Origin: Bacteroidota bacterium
GTDB taxonomy: Bacteria; Bacteroidota; Bacteroidia; Chitinophagales; Chitinophagaceae
DNA: 8,121 nucleotides
Direction of reading: 5' to 3'
Assembly (NCBI GenBank): GCA_947457085.1
Contig: CANGUS010000074.1
Span: forward strand, 1-8,121
The translations under genes and the position numbers were made by a program. The notes below the pieces were generated by a model. That model was not told the DNA's origin and ran no database searches. It saw only the letters and a program-made list of their open reading frames with translations. Positions 1 through 6,369 of this stretch are shown here, piece by piece; the stretch's first letter is position 1, and each line of letters opens with the position of its first letter.

Positions 1-380
1 ACATTGTTTATTTTCTTACTACCGGTTGTATTTAAATTTTTTATATCTGGAATATTAAAAAATGTTTCTCCTGACATCAAATCGATATTGCTATTTTCAT
101 AAATAATAATAGAAAAACCAGTTGTCGCATCATAACGCATTAATTTTACTTTTACATCACTCATTCCATTTACTTTAGAATAAGTAGTGAATTCTTGATT
201 GGCAAATGAATAGGATACTAAATGATGACTTCCCACAAACACTTTACCATTGAAATATTCTACGGTATTTGCGGTGAGGTAAGAAAAATGCGATTGCCAA
301 GAACCTATGGGGATTTTTTGCGCAAAAACCACAATCGTACAAACCAGTGCAACTATTAAAAGGGAGGCTTTTTTTATCAT
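1..380 (-). CDS. porZ: PorZ, type IX secretion system protein (5' fragment)
   Basis: Only the first 126 codons are in the window; the reading frame is open to base 1. The start is ATG at 380-378. Residues 1-20 form a signal peptide (MIKK, then a hydrophobic run ending VVFA, with QK following), so the product is exported. The mature start IPIGSWQSHFSY, followed by NGMSDVKVKLMRYD, YENSNIDL and INN, matches the first beta-propeller of PorZ as I remember the family. PorZ is a surface component of the Bacteroidota type IX secretion system; in Porphyromonas it works with the PorU sortase and delivers anionic LPS to cargo. The full protein is usually around 750-850 residues, with two propellers and a C-terminal sorting domain, none of which can be checked here. 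The gene diverges from the RND exporter and has its own -7 box just upstream. The assignment rests on recognised sequence pattern, not on a search. Confidence 0.85.
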   Translation of the reverse strand, partial: MIKKASLLIVALVCTIVVFAQKIPIGSWQSHFSYLTANTVEYFNGKVFVGSHHLVSYSFANQEFTTYSKVNGMSDVKVKLMRYDATTGFSIIIYENSNIDLMSGETFFNIPDIKNLNTTGSKKINN

Positions 381-400
381 AATTCAAAAATACTTGAATT
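381..400. repeat. Perfect 7-bp inverted repeat over the porZ promoter
   Basis: AATTCAA (381-387) and TTGAATT (394-400) are perfect inverted repeats separated by 6 bases (AAATAC). The element lies directly upstream of the porZ ATG and contains the porZ -7 box. It could be an operator half-site pair or a chance AT-rich palindrome. It is also close to the RND promoter on the other strand, about 60 bases away. Confidence 0.4.
385..392 (-). promoter_or_regulatory. Bacteroidota-type -7 element for porZ
   Basis: On the minus strand this reads TATTTTTG, a perfect match to the TAnnTTTG -7 consensus of the Bacteroidota primary sigma factor. It ends 4 bases before the porZ ATG, so the transcript would be leaderless or nearly so. 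No clear TTG -33 element is seen about 20 bases upstream; the nearest is a TTTC. Confidence 0.5.
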
Positions 401-459
401 TTTTAACGAAAGAAAAGAAAGATTATTGTTTAATGTATCATCTTTTTACGGCAGAAAAC

Positions 460-467
460 TATCTTTG
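460..467 (+). promoter_or_regulatory. Bacteroidota-type -7 element for the RND exporter
   Basis: TATCTTTG is a perfect TAnnTTTG match and ends 7 bases before ATG 475. Transcription starting a few bases downstream would give a leaderless or very short-leader mRNA. This favours ATG 475 over the in-frame upstream starts at 433 and 307, which lie before or inside the promoter. No good -33 TTG is seen at the usual spacing. Confidence 0.6.
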
Positions 468-474
468 CGAACTT

Positions 475-2787
475 ATGTGGAAGAGTTTAGCCGTATTTAT
501 TCTAAAATTTAGAACCCCGATTTTGATTGTTGTATCTGCCCTTACTATCTGTATGGCTTTTTTTGCTAGTAAAGCAAGAATGAAATATGATACTTCCAGT
601 GCAGTGCCCAAAGACAATCCTAAATATATTGAGCATCAAAATTTCAAAAAAATGTTTGGTGAAGATGGCTCCATGTTAGTTGTTGGATTTGATAAAGAAA
701 ATATTTTTGAACCAGCATTTTTTAAAGCGTTTACCCAATGGCAACAAGAAATTAAAAAAATAAATGGGGTAGAAAATACACTATCGATACCAACAGCGAT
801 TAACGTGGTAAAACAGGTAACGGATAGCTCAGAAAAATTGATCACCAAAACAATATTTGCCAACGGTGTTTCTCTAGATTCAAGCAAAGTAGAGTTTTTA
901 AACCTCCCATTTTATAAGGATTTATTATATAATGCTGAAACACACTCTACGTTGACGGCAATTTATTTAAATAAAGACATCATTAAAACGGCTAACCGAA
1001 AAGAGTTGGTTGATCGTATAAAAAAACTAACCGATCAATTTGCAACAGAAACCAAAATAGAGGTTCATTATTCTGGTTTACCTTTTATCAGATCAGAGTT
1101 TTCTGAAGCTTTAAAAGGTGAAATGCGATTGATATTAATTGCTTCATTGTTACTGACATCAATTATCTTATTTATATTTTTTAGATCATTTAGTACTGTA
1201 TTATTTTCTGTATTGGTTGTATTTGCTGGGGTGGCATGGGCTTTAGGTATTTTATTTTTATTAGGCTATAAAATCTCGATGTTATCGGCATTAATTGCAC
1301 CATTAATTGTGGTTATTGGTATTCCGAATTGCATTTATTTTTTAAATAAATACCATACCCAATTTGCTATTTATAAAGACAAGCACCAAGCCCTTTTAGC
1401 GATGATTGAAAAAATGGGGATTGTTACATTGTTTACAAACATTACGGCTGCTATTGGTTTTGGCGTGTTTTATTTTACAGAAAGTGAAGTGTTAAAAGAG
1501 TTTGGCTTAGTTGCTGGCATCAGTATACTTGTAGTTTTTTTAATTTCATTATTTACCATCCCGCCAATATTTAGCTATTTAAAAGAACCTAATGACAAAG
1601 AGACAAAATATTTAGATAATAAATTTCTATCTACCGTTTTAATTCAATTTGAATATTGGGTCATTCATCACAAAAAAACAGTCATTGCTATTTGGTTAGG
1701 CTTGGTGATCATTTCATGCTTTGGAATGTCCATGCTAAAAAGCAAAGGTTTTATAGTAGATGATTTACCGAAGAAAAATAAAATTTATACTGATTTAAAA
1801 TATTTTGAAAAAAATTATCATGGAGTACTTCCTTTAGAGATTGTAATTGACACTAAAAAGAAAAATGGTGCGACTACATTACCTACTATCCAAAAAATAG
1901 ATGAATTTACAACAGCCATTCGAGCACACAAACAAATAGGGAAACCATTGTCAATTGTGGAGGCTATCAAATTTGCAAGACAAGCTTATTATGATGGAGA
2001 TAGCACTAGTTATGGCGTTCCTAATAGTTTTGACGTGGCATTTTTACTTCCCTATTTGCGCATGAAAGCCGATACAGGTAAATCGCAATTTAATAATTTA
2101 GTAAAATCATTTGTAGACTCTAATAAACGCTATGCTCGAATCAGTATTGGAATTGAAGATATAGGCTCAATAGAATTGCCTAAATTATTAGACAGTATCA
2201 ATCAAGAAGCGGCAGCCATTTTTGACACCTCACGGTATCAAATTAACTTTACAGGAACCAGTATTACCTTTTTAGAAGGCAGCAAGTTTATTGTCAACAG
2301 TTTAAGAGACAGTTTGATTTTAGCCTTGGTAATGATATTATTTTGCATGGTCTTTTTATTCAAAAAATGGCGTGTCGTAATTATTTCCATCATTACCAAT
2401 ATAATCCCTTTAGCCATAACAGCCGGTGTAATGGGCTTTTTTAATATTCCGCTCAAACCTTCTACCGTATTGGTATTTAGTATTGCATTAGGAATTGCAA
2501 TAGATGTTACGATTCGTTTTTTAGTAAATTATAAACAAGATTTAATAGCGAATGATTACCACATTGAGAATACCGTAAAAGCAACTATTCAAGAAACAGG
2601 AATTAGCATCATTTACACATCATTGATTTTAGCAGCGGGCTTCATTGTTTTTTTAGTTTCAGAATTTGACGGAACCAAATCTTTAGGTTATTTAACTGCA
2701 CTTACATTGATATTGGCCATGGTCACTAACTTAACTATTTTGCCAGCCATGTTAGTATGGTTTGATAAACAAGATAAAAAGCAATAA
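475..2787 (+). CDS. RND superfamily exporter, MMPL/HAE3 type
   Basis: This is a 770-residue inner-membrane protein with the duplicated RND layout. There is one membrane helix at about 13-31, a periplasmic domain to about 214, helices between about 217 and 365, a seventh helix near 400-420, a second periplasmic domain to about 605, and five helices from about 608 to 762. It resembles the COG1033 predicted exporters, which move hydrophobic compounds or lipids using the proton gradient; the substrate cannot be read from sequence. The relay-type motif GIAIDVTIRFL in the second half carries Asp677; the matching place in the first half, GIPNCIYFL, has Asn285. The frame is open upstream to 307, but that part is antisense to porZ and contains the promoter, so ATG 475 is chosen. 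No membrane-fusion or outer-membrane channel gene is adjacent, as expected for this single-component class. Confidence 0.85.
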   Translation: MWKSLAVFILKFRTPILIVVSALTICMAFFASKARMKYDTSSAVPKDNPKYIEHQNFKKMFGEDGSMLVVGFDKENIFEPAFFKAFTQWQQEIKKINGVENTLSIPTAINVVKQVTDSSEKLITKTIFANGVSLDSSKVEFLNLPFYKDLLYNAETHSTLTAIYLNKDIIKTANRKELVDRIKKLTDQFATETKIEVHYSGLPFIRSEFSEALKGEMRLILIASLLLTSIILFIFFRSFSTVLFSVLVVFAGVAWALGILFLLGYKISMLSALIAPLIVVIGIPNCIYFLNKYHTQFAIYKDKHQALLAMIEKMGIVTLFTNITAAIGFGVFYFTESEVLKEFGLVAGISILVVFLISLFTIPPIFSYLKEPNDKETKYLDNKFLSTVLIQFEYWVIHHKKTVIAIWLGLVIISCFGMSMLKSKGFIVDDLPKKNKIYTDLKYFEKNYHGVLPLEIVIDTKKKNGATTLPTIQKIDEFTTAIRAHKQIGKPLSIVEAIKFARQAYYDGDSTSYGVPNSFDVAFLLPYLRMKADTGKSQFNNLVKSFVDSNKRYARISIGIEDIGSIELPKLLDSINQEAAAIFDTSRYQINFTGTSITFLEGSKFIVNSLRDSLILALVMILFCMVFLFKKWRVVIISIITNIIPLAITAGVMGFFNIPLKPSTVLVFSIALGIAIDVTIRFLVNYKQDLIANDYHIENTVKATIQETGISIIYTSLILAAGFIVFLVSEFDGTKSLGYLTALTLILAMVTNLTILPAMLVWFDKQDKKQ

Positions 2788-2825
2788 CACAATATTCTTA
2801 AAAGCGCAGAGAAAGGATTATCTCA

Positions 2826-2856
2826 TTGCCTAATTGCCTTCTTTATCTTATTTTCG
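2826..2856 (+). promoter_or_regulatory. Putative promoter of the psd-ybeY-manC unit
   Basis: TTG (2826-2828) is followed after exactly 20 bases by TATTTTCG (2849-2856), one mismatch from TAnnTTTG. The expected transcription start is near 2862, giving a leader of about 15 bases before psd ATG 2877. It lies 38 bases after the RND stop, so psd probably has its own transcript even though it points the same way as the exporter. Confidence 0.55.
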
Positions 2857-2876
2857 CAGTATAAATTAAATTTAAT

Positions 2877-3530
2877 ATGCGTTTACATAAAGAAGGTTGG
2901 ATGTATTGTGTAGTAGCCACGGTATTATATGCTATTGTTTTGTGGTTACTTTTTACATTTTTAAGTGAATGGCCAATCATTACATTTCCATTGGCATTGA
3001 TATTAGGAGCATTGTGGTTTTGGGTATTTTGGTTTTTCAGAATGCCAGCAAGAATCGCTACTGTTGGAGATGATTTAATCATTTCACCATGTGATGGAAA
3101 AGTAGTTGTAATAGAAGAAACTACAGAAACCGAATATTTTCAGGACAGACGGTTGCAAATATCAATTTTTATGTCGCCTTTGAATGTGCATGTAAATAAA
3201 TATCCAATGAGTGGGATTGTACAATATGTAAAATATCACAAAGGAAAATATTTAGTTGCTTGGCATCCAAAATCAAGTACAGAAAATGAACGAAGCACGA
3301 TTGTTGTAAAAGGCAACAAAGCAGAAATATTAATTCGTCAAATTGCAGGAGCTGTTGCTCGAAGAATTTGTGTATATTCTAAAAAAGGCGACCATGCAGT
3401 TCAAAATGAAGAACTAGGATTTATCAAATTTGGTTCACGAGTAGATTTATACTTACCTATTGGCACAAAAGTAAATGTAAAAATCGGCGATATTGTTGAA
3501 AATAGCGTGAGTGTGATTGCTACCATTTAA
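2877..3530 (+). CDS. psd: Phosphatidylserine decarboxylase proenzyme, short form
   Basis: The 217-residue product makes phosphatidylethanolamine from phosphatidylserine at the inner membrane, using a pyruvoyl cofactor formed by self-cleavage. Two membrane helices at about 11-30 and 36-54 anchor it. The family landmarks are SPCDGKVV (Asp73, the usual P-x-D-G), FMSPLNVHVNKYP (His105) and LGFIKFGSRVDLYLP. In the last, cleavage is expected between Gly186 and Ser187, so Ser187 becomes the pyruvoyl group and the alpha chain is only about 31 residues. The length and the GSR cleavage site (in place of the LGST of E. coli Psd) fit the short bacterial form, which includes archaetidylserine decarboxylase-like enzymes. 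ATG 2877 follows a good promoter. ybeY starts 9 bases after the stop in the same frame, suggesting co-transcription. Confidence 0.93.
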   Translation: MRLHKEGWMYCVVATVLYAIVLWLLFTFLSEWPIITFPLALILGALWFWVFWFFRMPARIATVGDDLIISPCDGKVVVIEETTETEYFQDRRLQISIFMSPLNVHVNKYPMSGIVQYVKYHKGKYLVAWHPKSSTENERSTIVVKGNKAEILIRQIAGAVARRICVYSKKGDHAVQNEELGFIKFGSRVDLYLPIGTKVNVKIGDIVENSVSVIATI

Positions 3531-3539
3531 ATTTCAAAA

Positions 3540-4016
3540 GTGAAAGTTACGAATTCATCCAATAAAGATTCTAATATCGAAAATTCTACTTGTAGTTTTA
3601 CTGACAAAGAAATTGTTTCTGGTTTAAAACAAAAACGAAAATTAGGTCGTTTCATCAGTGAATTAATTTTCCATTACACAAAAAAAGAAAGCCAAGTAGC
3701 TTATATTTTTTCTACAGATAAATTTGTTTTAAGCATCAATCAAGCATATCTTCAGCATGACACCTATACTGATATTATTACGTTTGATTTAAGTGATAAA
3801 AAATCTTCCCTAATATTATCCGACATTTTTATCAGCATTGAACGGGTGAAAGAAAATGCAGAAACCTTTAATAAAAAATACCCCGAAGAACTATTGCGAG
3901 TAATCATTCATGGCGCTTTACACTTGAGTGGATACAAAGACAAATCGAAATCACAAAAAGCAGCAATGAGAAGCTTAGAAGACTGGTGGATAGAAAAATA
4001 TGCAAGCTATTTATAA
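3540..4016 (+). CDS. ybeY: Endoribonuclease YbeY (16S rRNA maturation)
   Basis: The 158-residue protein matches YbeY, the metal-dependent single-strand RNase used in 16S rRNA 3' end maturation and ribosome quality control. Landmarks are YIFSTDKFVLSINQAYLQHDTYTDIITFDL and the metal motif HGALHLSGYKD, with His124 and His128 as ligands. The third histidine of the classical HxxxHxxxxxH motif is replaced by Asp134. I recall GYKDK as usual in Bacteroidota YbeY, so this is probably a lineage trait and not a dead enzyme. The start is taken as GTG 3540: the only earlier in-frame codons after the psd stop are ATT, TCA and AAA, and no ATG occurs before the conserved core. The first 25 or so residues are polar and poorly conserved in appearance. 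It sits between psd and manC, likely in one transcript. Confidence 0.9.
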   Translation: MKVTNSSNKDSNIENSTCSFTDKEIVSGLKQKRKLGRFISELIFHYTKKESQVAYIFSTDKFVLSINQAYLQHDTYTDIITFDLSDKKSSLILSDIFISIERVKENAETFNKKYPEELLRVIIHGALHLSGYKDKSKSQKAAMRSLEDWWIEKYASYL

Positions 4017-4055
4017 AATTAATTGATCAAAAAATTTAAACTACTGAAAAACAAC

Positions 4056-5138
4056 ATGAGCATAAAGAATAATTACGTAGCCATAATGGCTGGGGGAATC
4101 GGTAGTCGTTTTTGGCCAGAAAGTAGAAACAACTACCCGAAACAATTTTTAGATATATTAGGCACCGGAAAATCATTGATTCAATGGACTTTTGAGCGAT
4201 TTAAAAATATATGCCCAAAAGAAAATATTTTTATTATTACCAATGAAATGTATATCCCTACATTAAAAAAACAACTTCCTGAGTTGTTGGATAATAATAT
4301 TTTAAGCGAGCCTTCAAGAAAAAATACGGCACCTTGTGCTGCATATATTGCGCATAAATTATTTGCTTTAAATCCAGATGCGAATATCATTATGAGCCCT
4401 GCTGATCATTTAATTTTTGATGAGCGAAAATTTGAACGAGACATTATTGACTCATTGGATTTTGTTAGCAAAAATGATGTGTTGGTTACTTTGGGAATTA
4501 AACCTACTAGACCTGATACAGGTTATGGTTATATTCAATATGAAACTTCAAAAAACAAAGACCGATTTTATGAAGTAAAAACGTTCACTGAAAAGCCTTC
4601 GCATGAATTGGCAGAAACGTTTATCCGCAGTGGAGATTTTTTATGGAATGCTGGCATTTTTGTTTGGAATGCCAAAACAATTATCAAAGAAATGCAAACT
4701 TACTTACCCGAAATGAATGAAGTTTTTGCAAATGTAGATAACTACAACACTCCGGAAGAACATCAATCAATTGAAAGGGTTTATCCTCAATGTACCAATA
4801 TTTCTATTGACTATGGCATCATGGAAAAAGCGAAAAATGTACATGTGATTCCCTCCTATTTTGGCTGGTGCGATTTAGGAACTTGGAATAGTGCGTATGA
4901 CAATTCTGAGAAAGATTATTTAGGCAATGCAGTTTATGGTAAAGATGTTATGATTATAGATGCTTCGCAATGTATGGTGAAAGCGAATGACGGCAAATTG
5001 GTTGTGTTGCAGGGATTAGAAAATTTTATAGTAGTAGACACTGACGATGTTTTATTGATTTGTGAACGTAATAGAGAACAACAAATAAAAGATTATGTTG
5101 CAGAAGTAAAAAGAAATAAGGGAGATAAATTTCTTTAG
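4056..5138 (+). CDS. manC: Mannose-1-phosphate guanylyltransferase
   Basis: The 360-residue enzyme makes GDP-mannose from mannose-1-phosphate and GTP, the precursor for mannosylated and fucosylated glycans. The nucleotidyltransferase signature MAGGIGSRFWPESR is at residues 11-24, followed by PKQF with Lys29. Further family marks are SPADH (Asp117), FTEKPS (Glu179, Lys180), LWNAGIFVWNA and GWCDLGTW (270-277). It has the length of the single-domain form; no fused mannose-6-phosphate isomerase domain is present, unlike long AlgA-type proteins. ATG 4056 is preferred over the in-frame TTG 4023, because the extra 11 residues (rich in Lys and Leu) precede the point where the family normally starts. 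No -7 box is seen in the 39-base gap after ybeY, so it is probably expressed from the psd promoter. The manC symbol follows function; no other glycan gene is adjacent. Confidence 0.92.
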   Translation: MSIKNNYVAIMAGGIGSRFWPESRNNYPKQFLDILGTGKSLIQWTFERFKNICPKENIFIITNEMYIPTLKKQLPELLDNNILSEPSRKNTAPCAAYIAHKLFALNPDANIIMSPADHLIFDERKFERDIIDSLDFVSKNDVLVTLGIKPTRPDTGYGYIQYETSKNKDRFYEVKTFTEKPSHELAETFIRSGDFLWNAGIFVWNAKTIIKEMQTYLPEMNEVFANVDNYNTPEEHQSIERVYPQCTNISIDYGIMEKAKNVHVIPSYFGWCDLGTWNSAYDNSEKDYLGNAVYGKDVMIIDASQCMVKANDGKLVVLQGLENFIVVDTDDVLLICERNREQQIKDYVAEVKRNKGDKFL

Positions 5139-5142
5139 AAAA

Positions 5143-5163
5143 GTTGTCAGTTGTCTGTTGTCA
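5143..5163 (+). repeat. Short tandem heptamer repeat
   Basis: Three head-to-tail 7-base units read GTTGTCA, GTTGTCT and GTTGTCA, followed by another G. The repeat begins 5 bases after the manC stop and ends just before the -33 region of the next promoter. No terminator-like hairpin is formed by it. Confidence 0.6.
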
Positions 5164-5168
5164 GCACT

Positions 5169-5201
5169 TTGAATTTATTTAGTTTGTAATATTTATATTT
5201 G
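5169..5201 (+). promoter_or_regulatory. Promoter of the aminotransferase gene
   Basis: TTG (5169-5171) and a perfect -7 box TATATTTG (5194-5201) are separated by 22 bases, slightly longer than the usual 19-21. Transcription would begin near 5207. The TTG at 5199-5201, which opens the longest reading frame downstream, is the end of this -7 box and so cannot be in the message. Confidence 0.6.
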
Positions 5202-5222
5202 TTAAAAATTAAACTTCTAAAC

Positions 5223-6365
5223 TTGAACAGCAAACTTCCCAATATAGGCACCAATATCTTTAGTATAATGAGTGCGTTAGCCAAAGAGCATAATGCAATC
5301 AATCTTTCACAAGGCTTTCCAGATTATCCCATTTCAAATGAGTTGATGGATTCGGTTACACAAGCCATGAAAGACGGATTCAATCAATATGCTCCCATGA
5401 TAGGCTTACCTGAATTGAGAAATGCTTTGGCTAGTAAAATTCAAAAATTATATCAAGCTAATATTAATCCTGATACAGAAATCACCATCACACCTGGAGG
5501 TACTTATTCTATCTACACTTCACTGACAACCATTTTAGAAGCAGGTGATGAAGTGATCGTATTAGAGCCCGCATATGATAGTTATATTCCTAACATTGAA
5601 ACCAATGGCGCAAAAGCAATTTGCATTCCATTACTGTATCCGACCTATTGTGTGGATTGGGAAAGAGTAAAATCAAATATCAATGAAAAAACAAAAGCAA
5701 TAGTAATAAACACACCTCATAATCCTACAGGTTATGTATGGACGAAAGCGGACATGTTGCAATTAGATTCATTAACGAAAGACACGGCTATTTATATCAT
5801 CAGTGATGAAGTGTATGAACACATCACATTAGATAGCAGACAACATGAATCTGTGTTAAAATATCCCAGTTTATATAAACGAAGTTTTGTAACTTTTTCA
5901 TTTGGAAAAGTATTTCATACTACGGGTTGGAAGATGGGTTATTGTGTAGCCCCTGAAAATTTAATGAAGGAGTTTCGAAAAATTCATCAATTCATTTGTT
6001 TCACTTGCAACACGCCTATGCAAGTAGCTTTGGCAAAAATTTTAGCCAACGAAAATGAATATTTATCGTTGCCAACTTTCTTTCAAAAAAAGCGTGATTT
6101 ATTTTTAGAAAATTTAAAAGACTTGCCATTCACGATTCATGAAAAAGCACCAGGTAGTTATTTTCAATTGGCCAGTTATGAAAAAATAAATGACATGGGA
6201 GATAAAGATTTTGCCATTTGGTTGACTAAAGAAATTGGGGTAGCTGTTATTCCAGTCAGTGCTTTTTATCACAATGGAAAAGATGATAAATTGATTCGTT
6301 TTTGTTTCGCTAAAAAAGATGAAACATTGTTGGAGGCCATAGAGAAAATGAGGAAGTTGATTTAA
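5223..6365 (+). CDS. PLP aminotransferase, methionine aminotransferase (YbdL)-like
   Basis: This 380-residue fold-type I aminotransferase (class I/II) closely resembles E. coli YbdL and kynurenine aminotransferase-type enzymes. Those transfer the amino group of methionine, phenylalanine or related amino acids to a 2-oxo acid. Visible landmarks are SKLPNIGTNIFSIMSALA, NLSQGFPDY, QYAPMIGLPELR, NTPHNPTG (Asn167), SDEVYEH (Asp195, Tyr198), SFGKVFHTTGWKMGYC (Lys229, the PLP Schiff-base lysine) and LIRFCFAKK (Arg359, substrate carboxylate). All catalytic residues are present. The start is chosen as TTG 5223, giving the normal family N-terminus (M)NSKLPNIG. No ATG precedes the conserved region, and the earlier TTG 5199 lies inside the promoter. 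Exact substrate preference is not readable from sequence. Its stop is 4 bases from the batA stop on the other strand. Confidence 0.9.
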   Translation: MNSKLPNIGTNIFSIMSALAKEHNAINLSQGFPDYPISNELMDSVTQAMKDGFNQYAPMIGLPELRNALASKIQKLYQANINPDTEITITPGGTYSIYTSLTTILEAGDEVIVLEPAYDSYIPNIETNGAKAICIPLLYPTYCVDWERVKSNINEKTKAIVINTPHNPTGYVWTKADMLQLDSLTKDTAIYIISDEVYEHITLDSRQHESVLKYPSLYKRSFVTFSFGKVFHTTGWKMGYCVAPENLMKEFRKIHQFICFTCNTPMQVALAKILANENEYLSLPTFFQKKRDLFLENLKDLPFTIHEKAPGSYFQLASYEKINDMGDKDFAIWLTKEIGVAVIPVSAFYHNGKDDKLIRFCFAKKDETLLEAIEKMRKLI

Positions 6366-6369
6366 TTGT

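Noticed and set aside
361..369. AGGGAGGCT, also found just before the batA start on the other strand
   Set aside because: Here it lies inside porZ codons; a single 9-base match in a window this size is weak and the palindromic part of the repeat is absent.
307..474. N-terminal extension of the RND exporter from ATG 307 or ATG 433
   Set aside because: The extension is antisense to porZ, crosses both promoters and would put residues before the normal first membrane helix. ATG 475 directly follows a -7 box.
2806..2829. Possible terminator hairpin after the RND exporter
   Set aside because: GCAGAGA can pair with TCTC and TGC only with a 2-base bulge, and no T-run follows. Its 3' arm also overlaps the TTG of the psd promoter.
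4023..4055. TTG 4023 start for the mannose-1-phosphate guanylyltransferase
   Set aside because: It adds 11 Lys/Leu-rich residues before the usual family start; ATG 4056 fits better.
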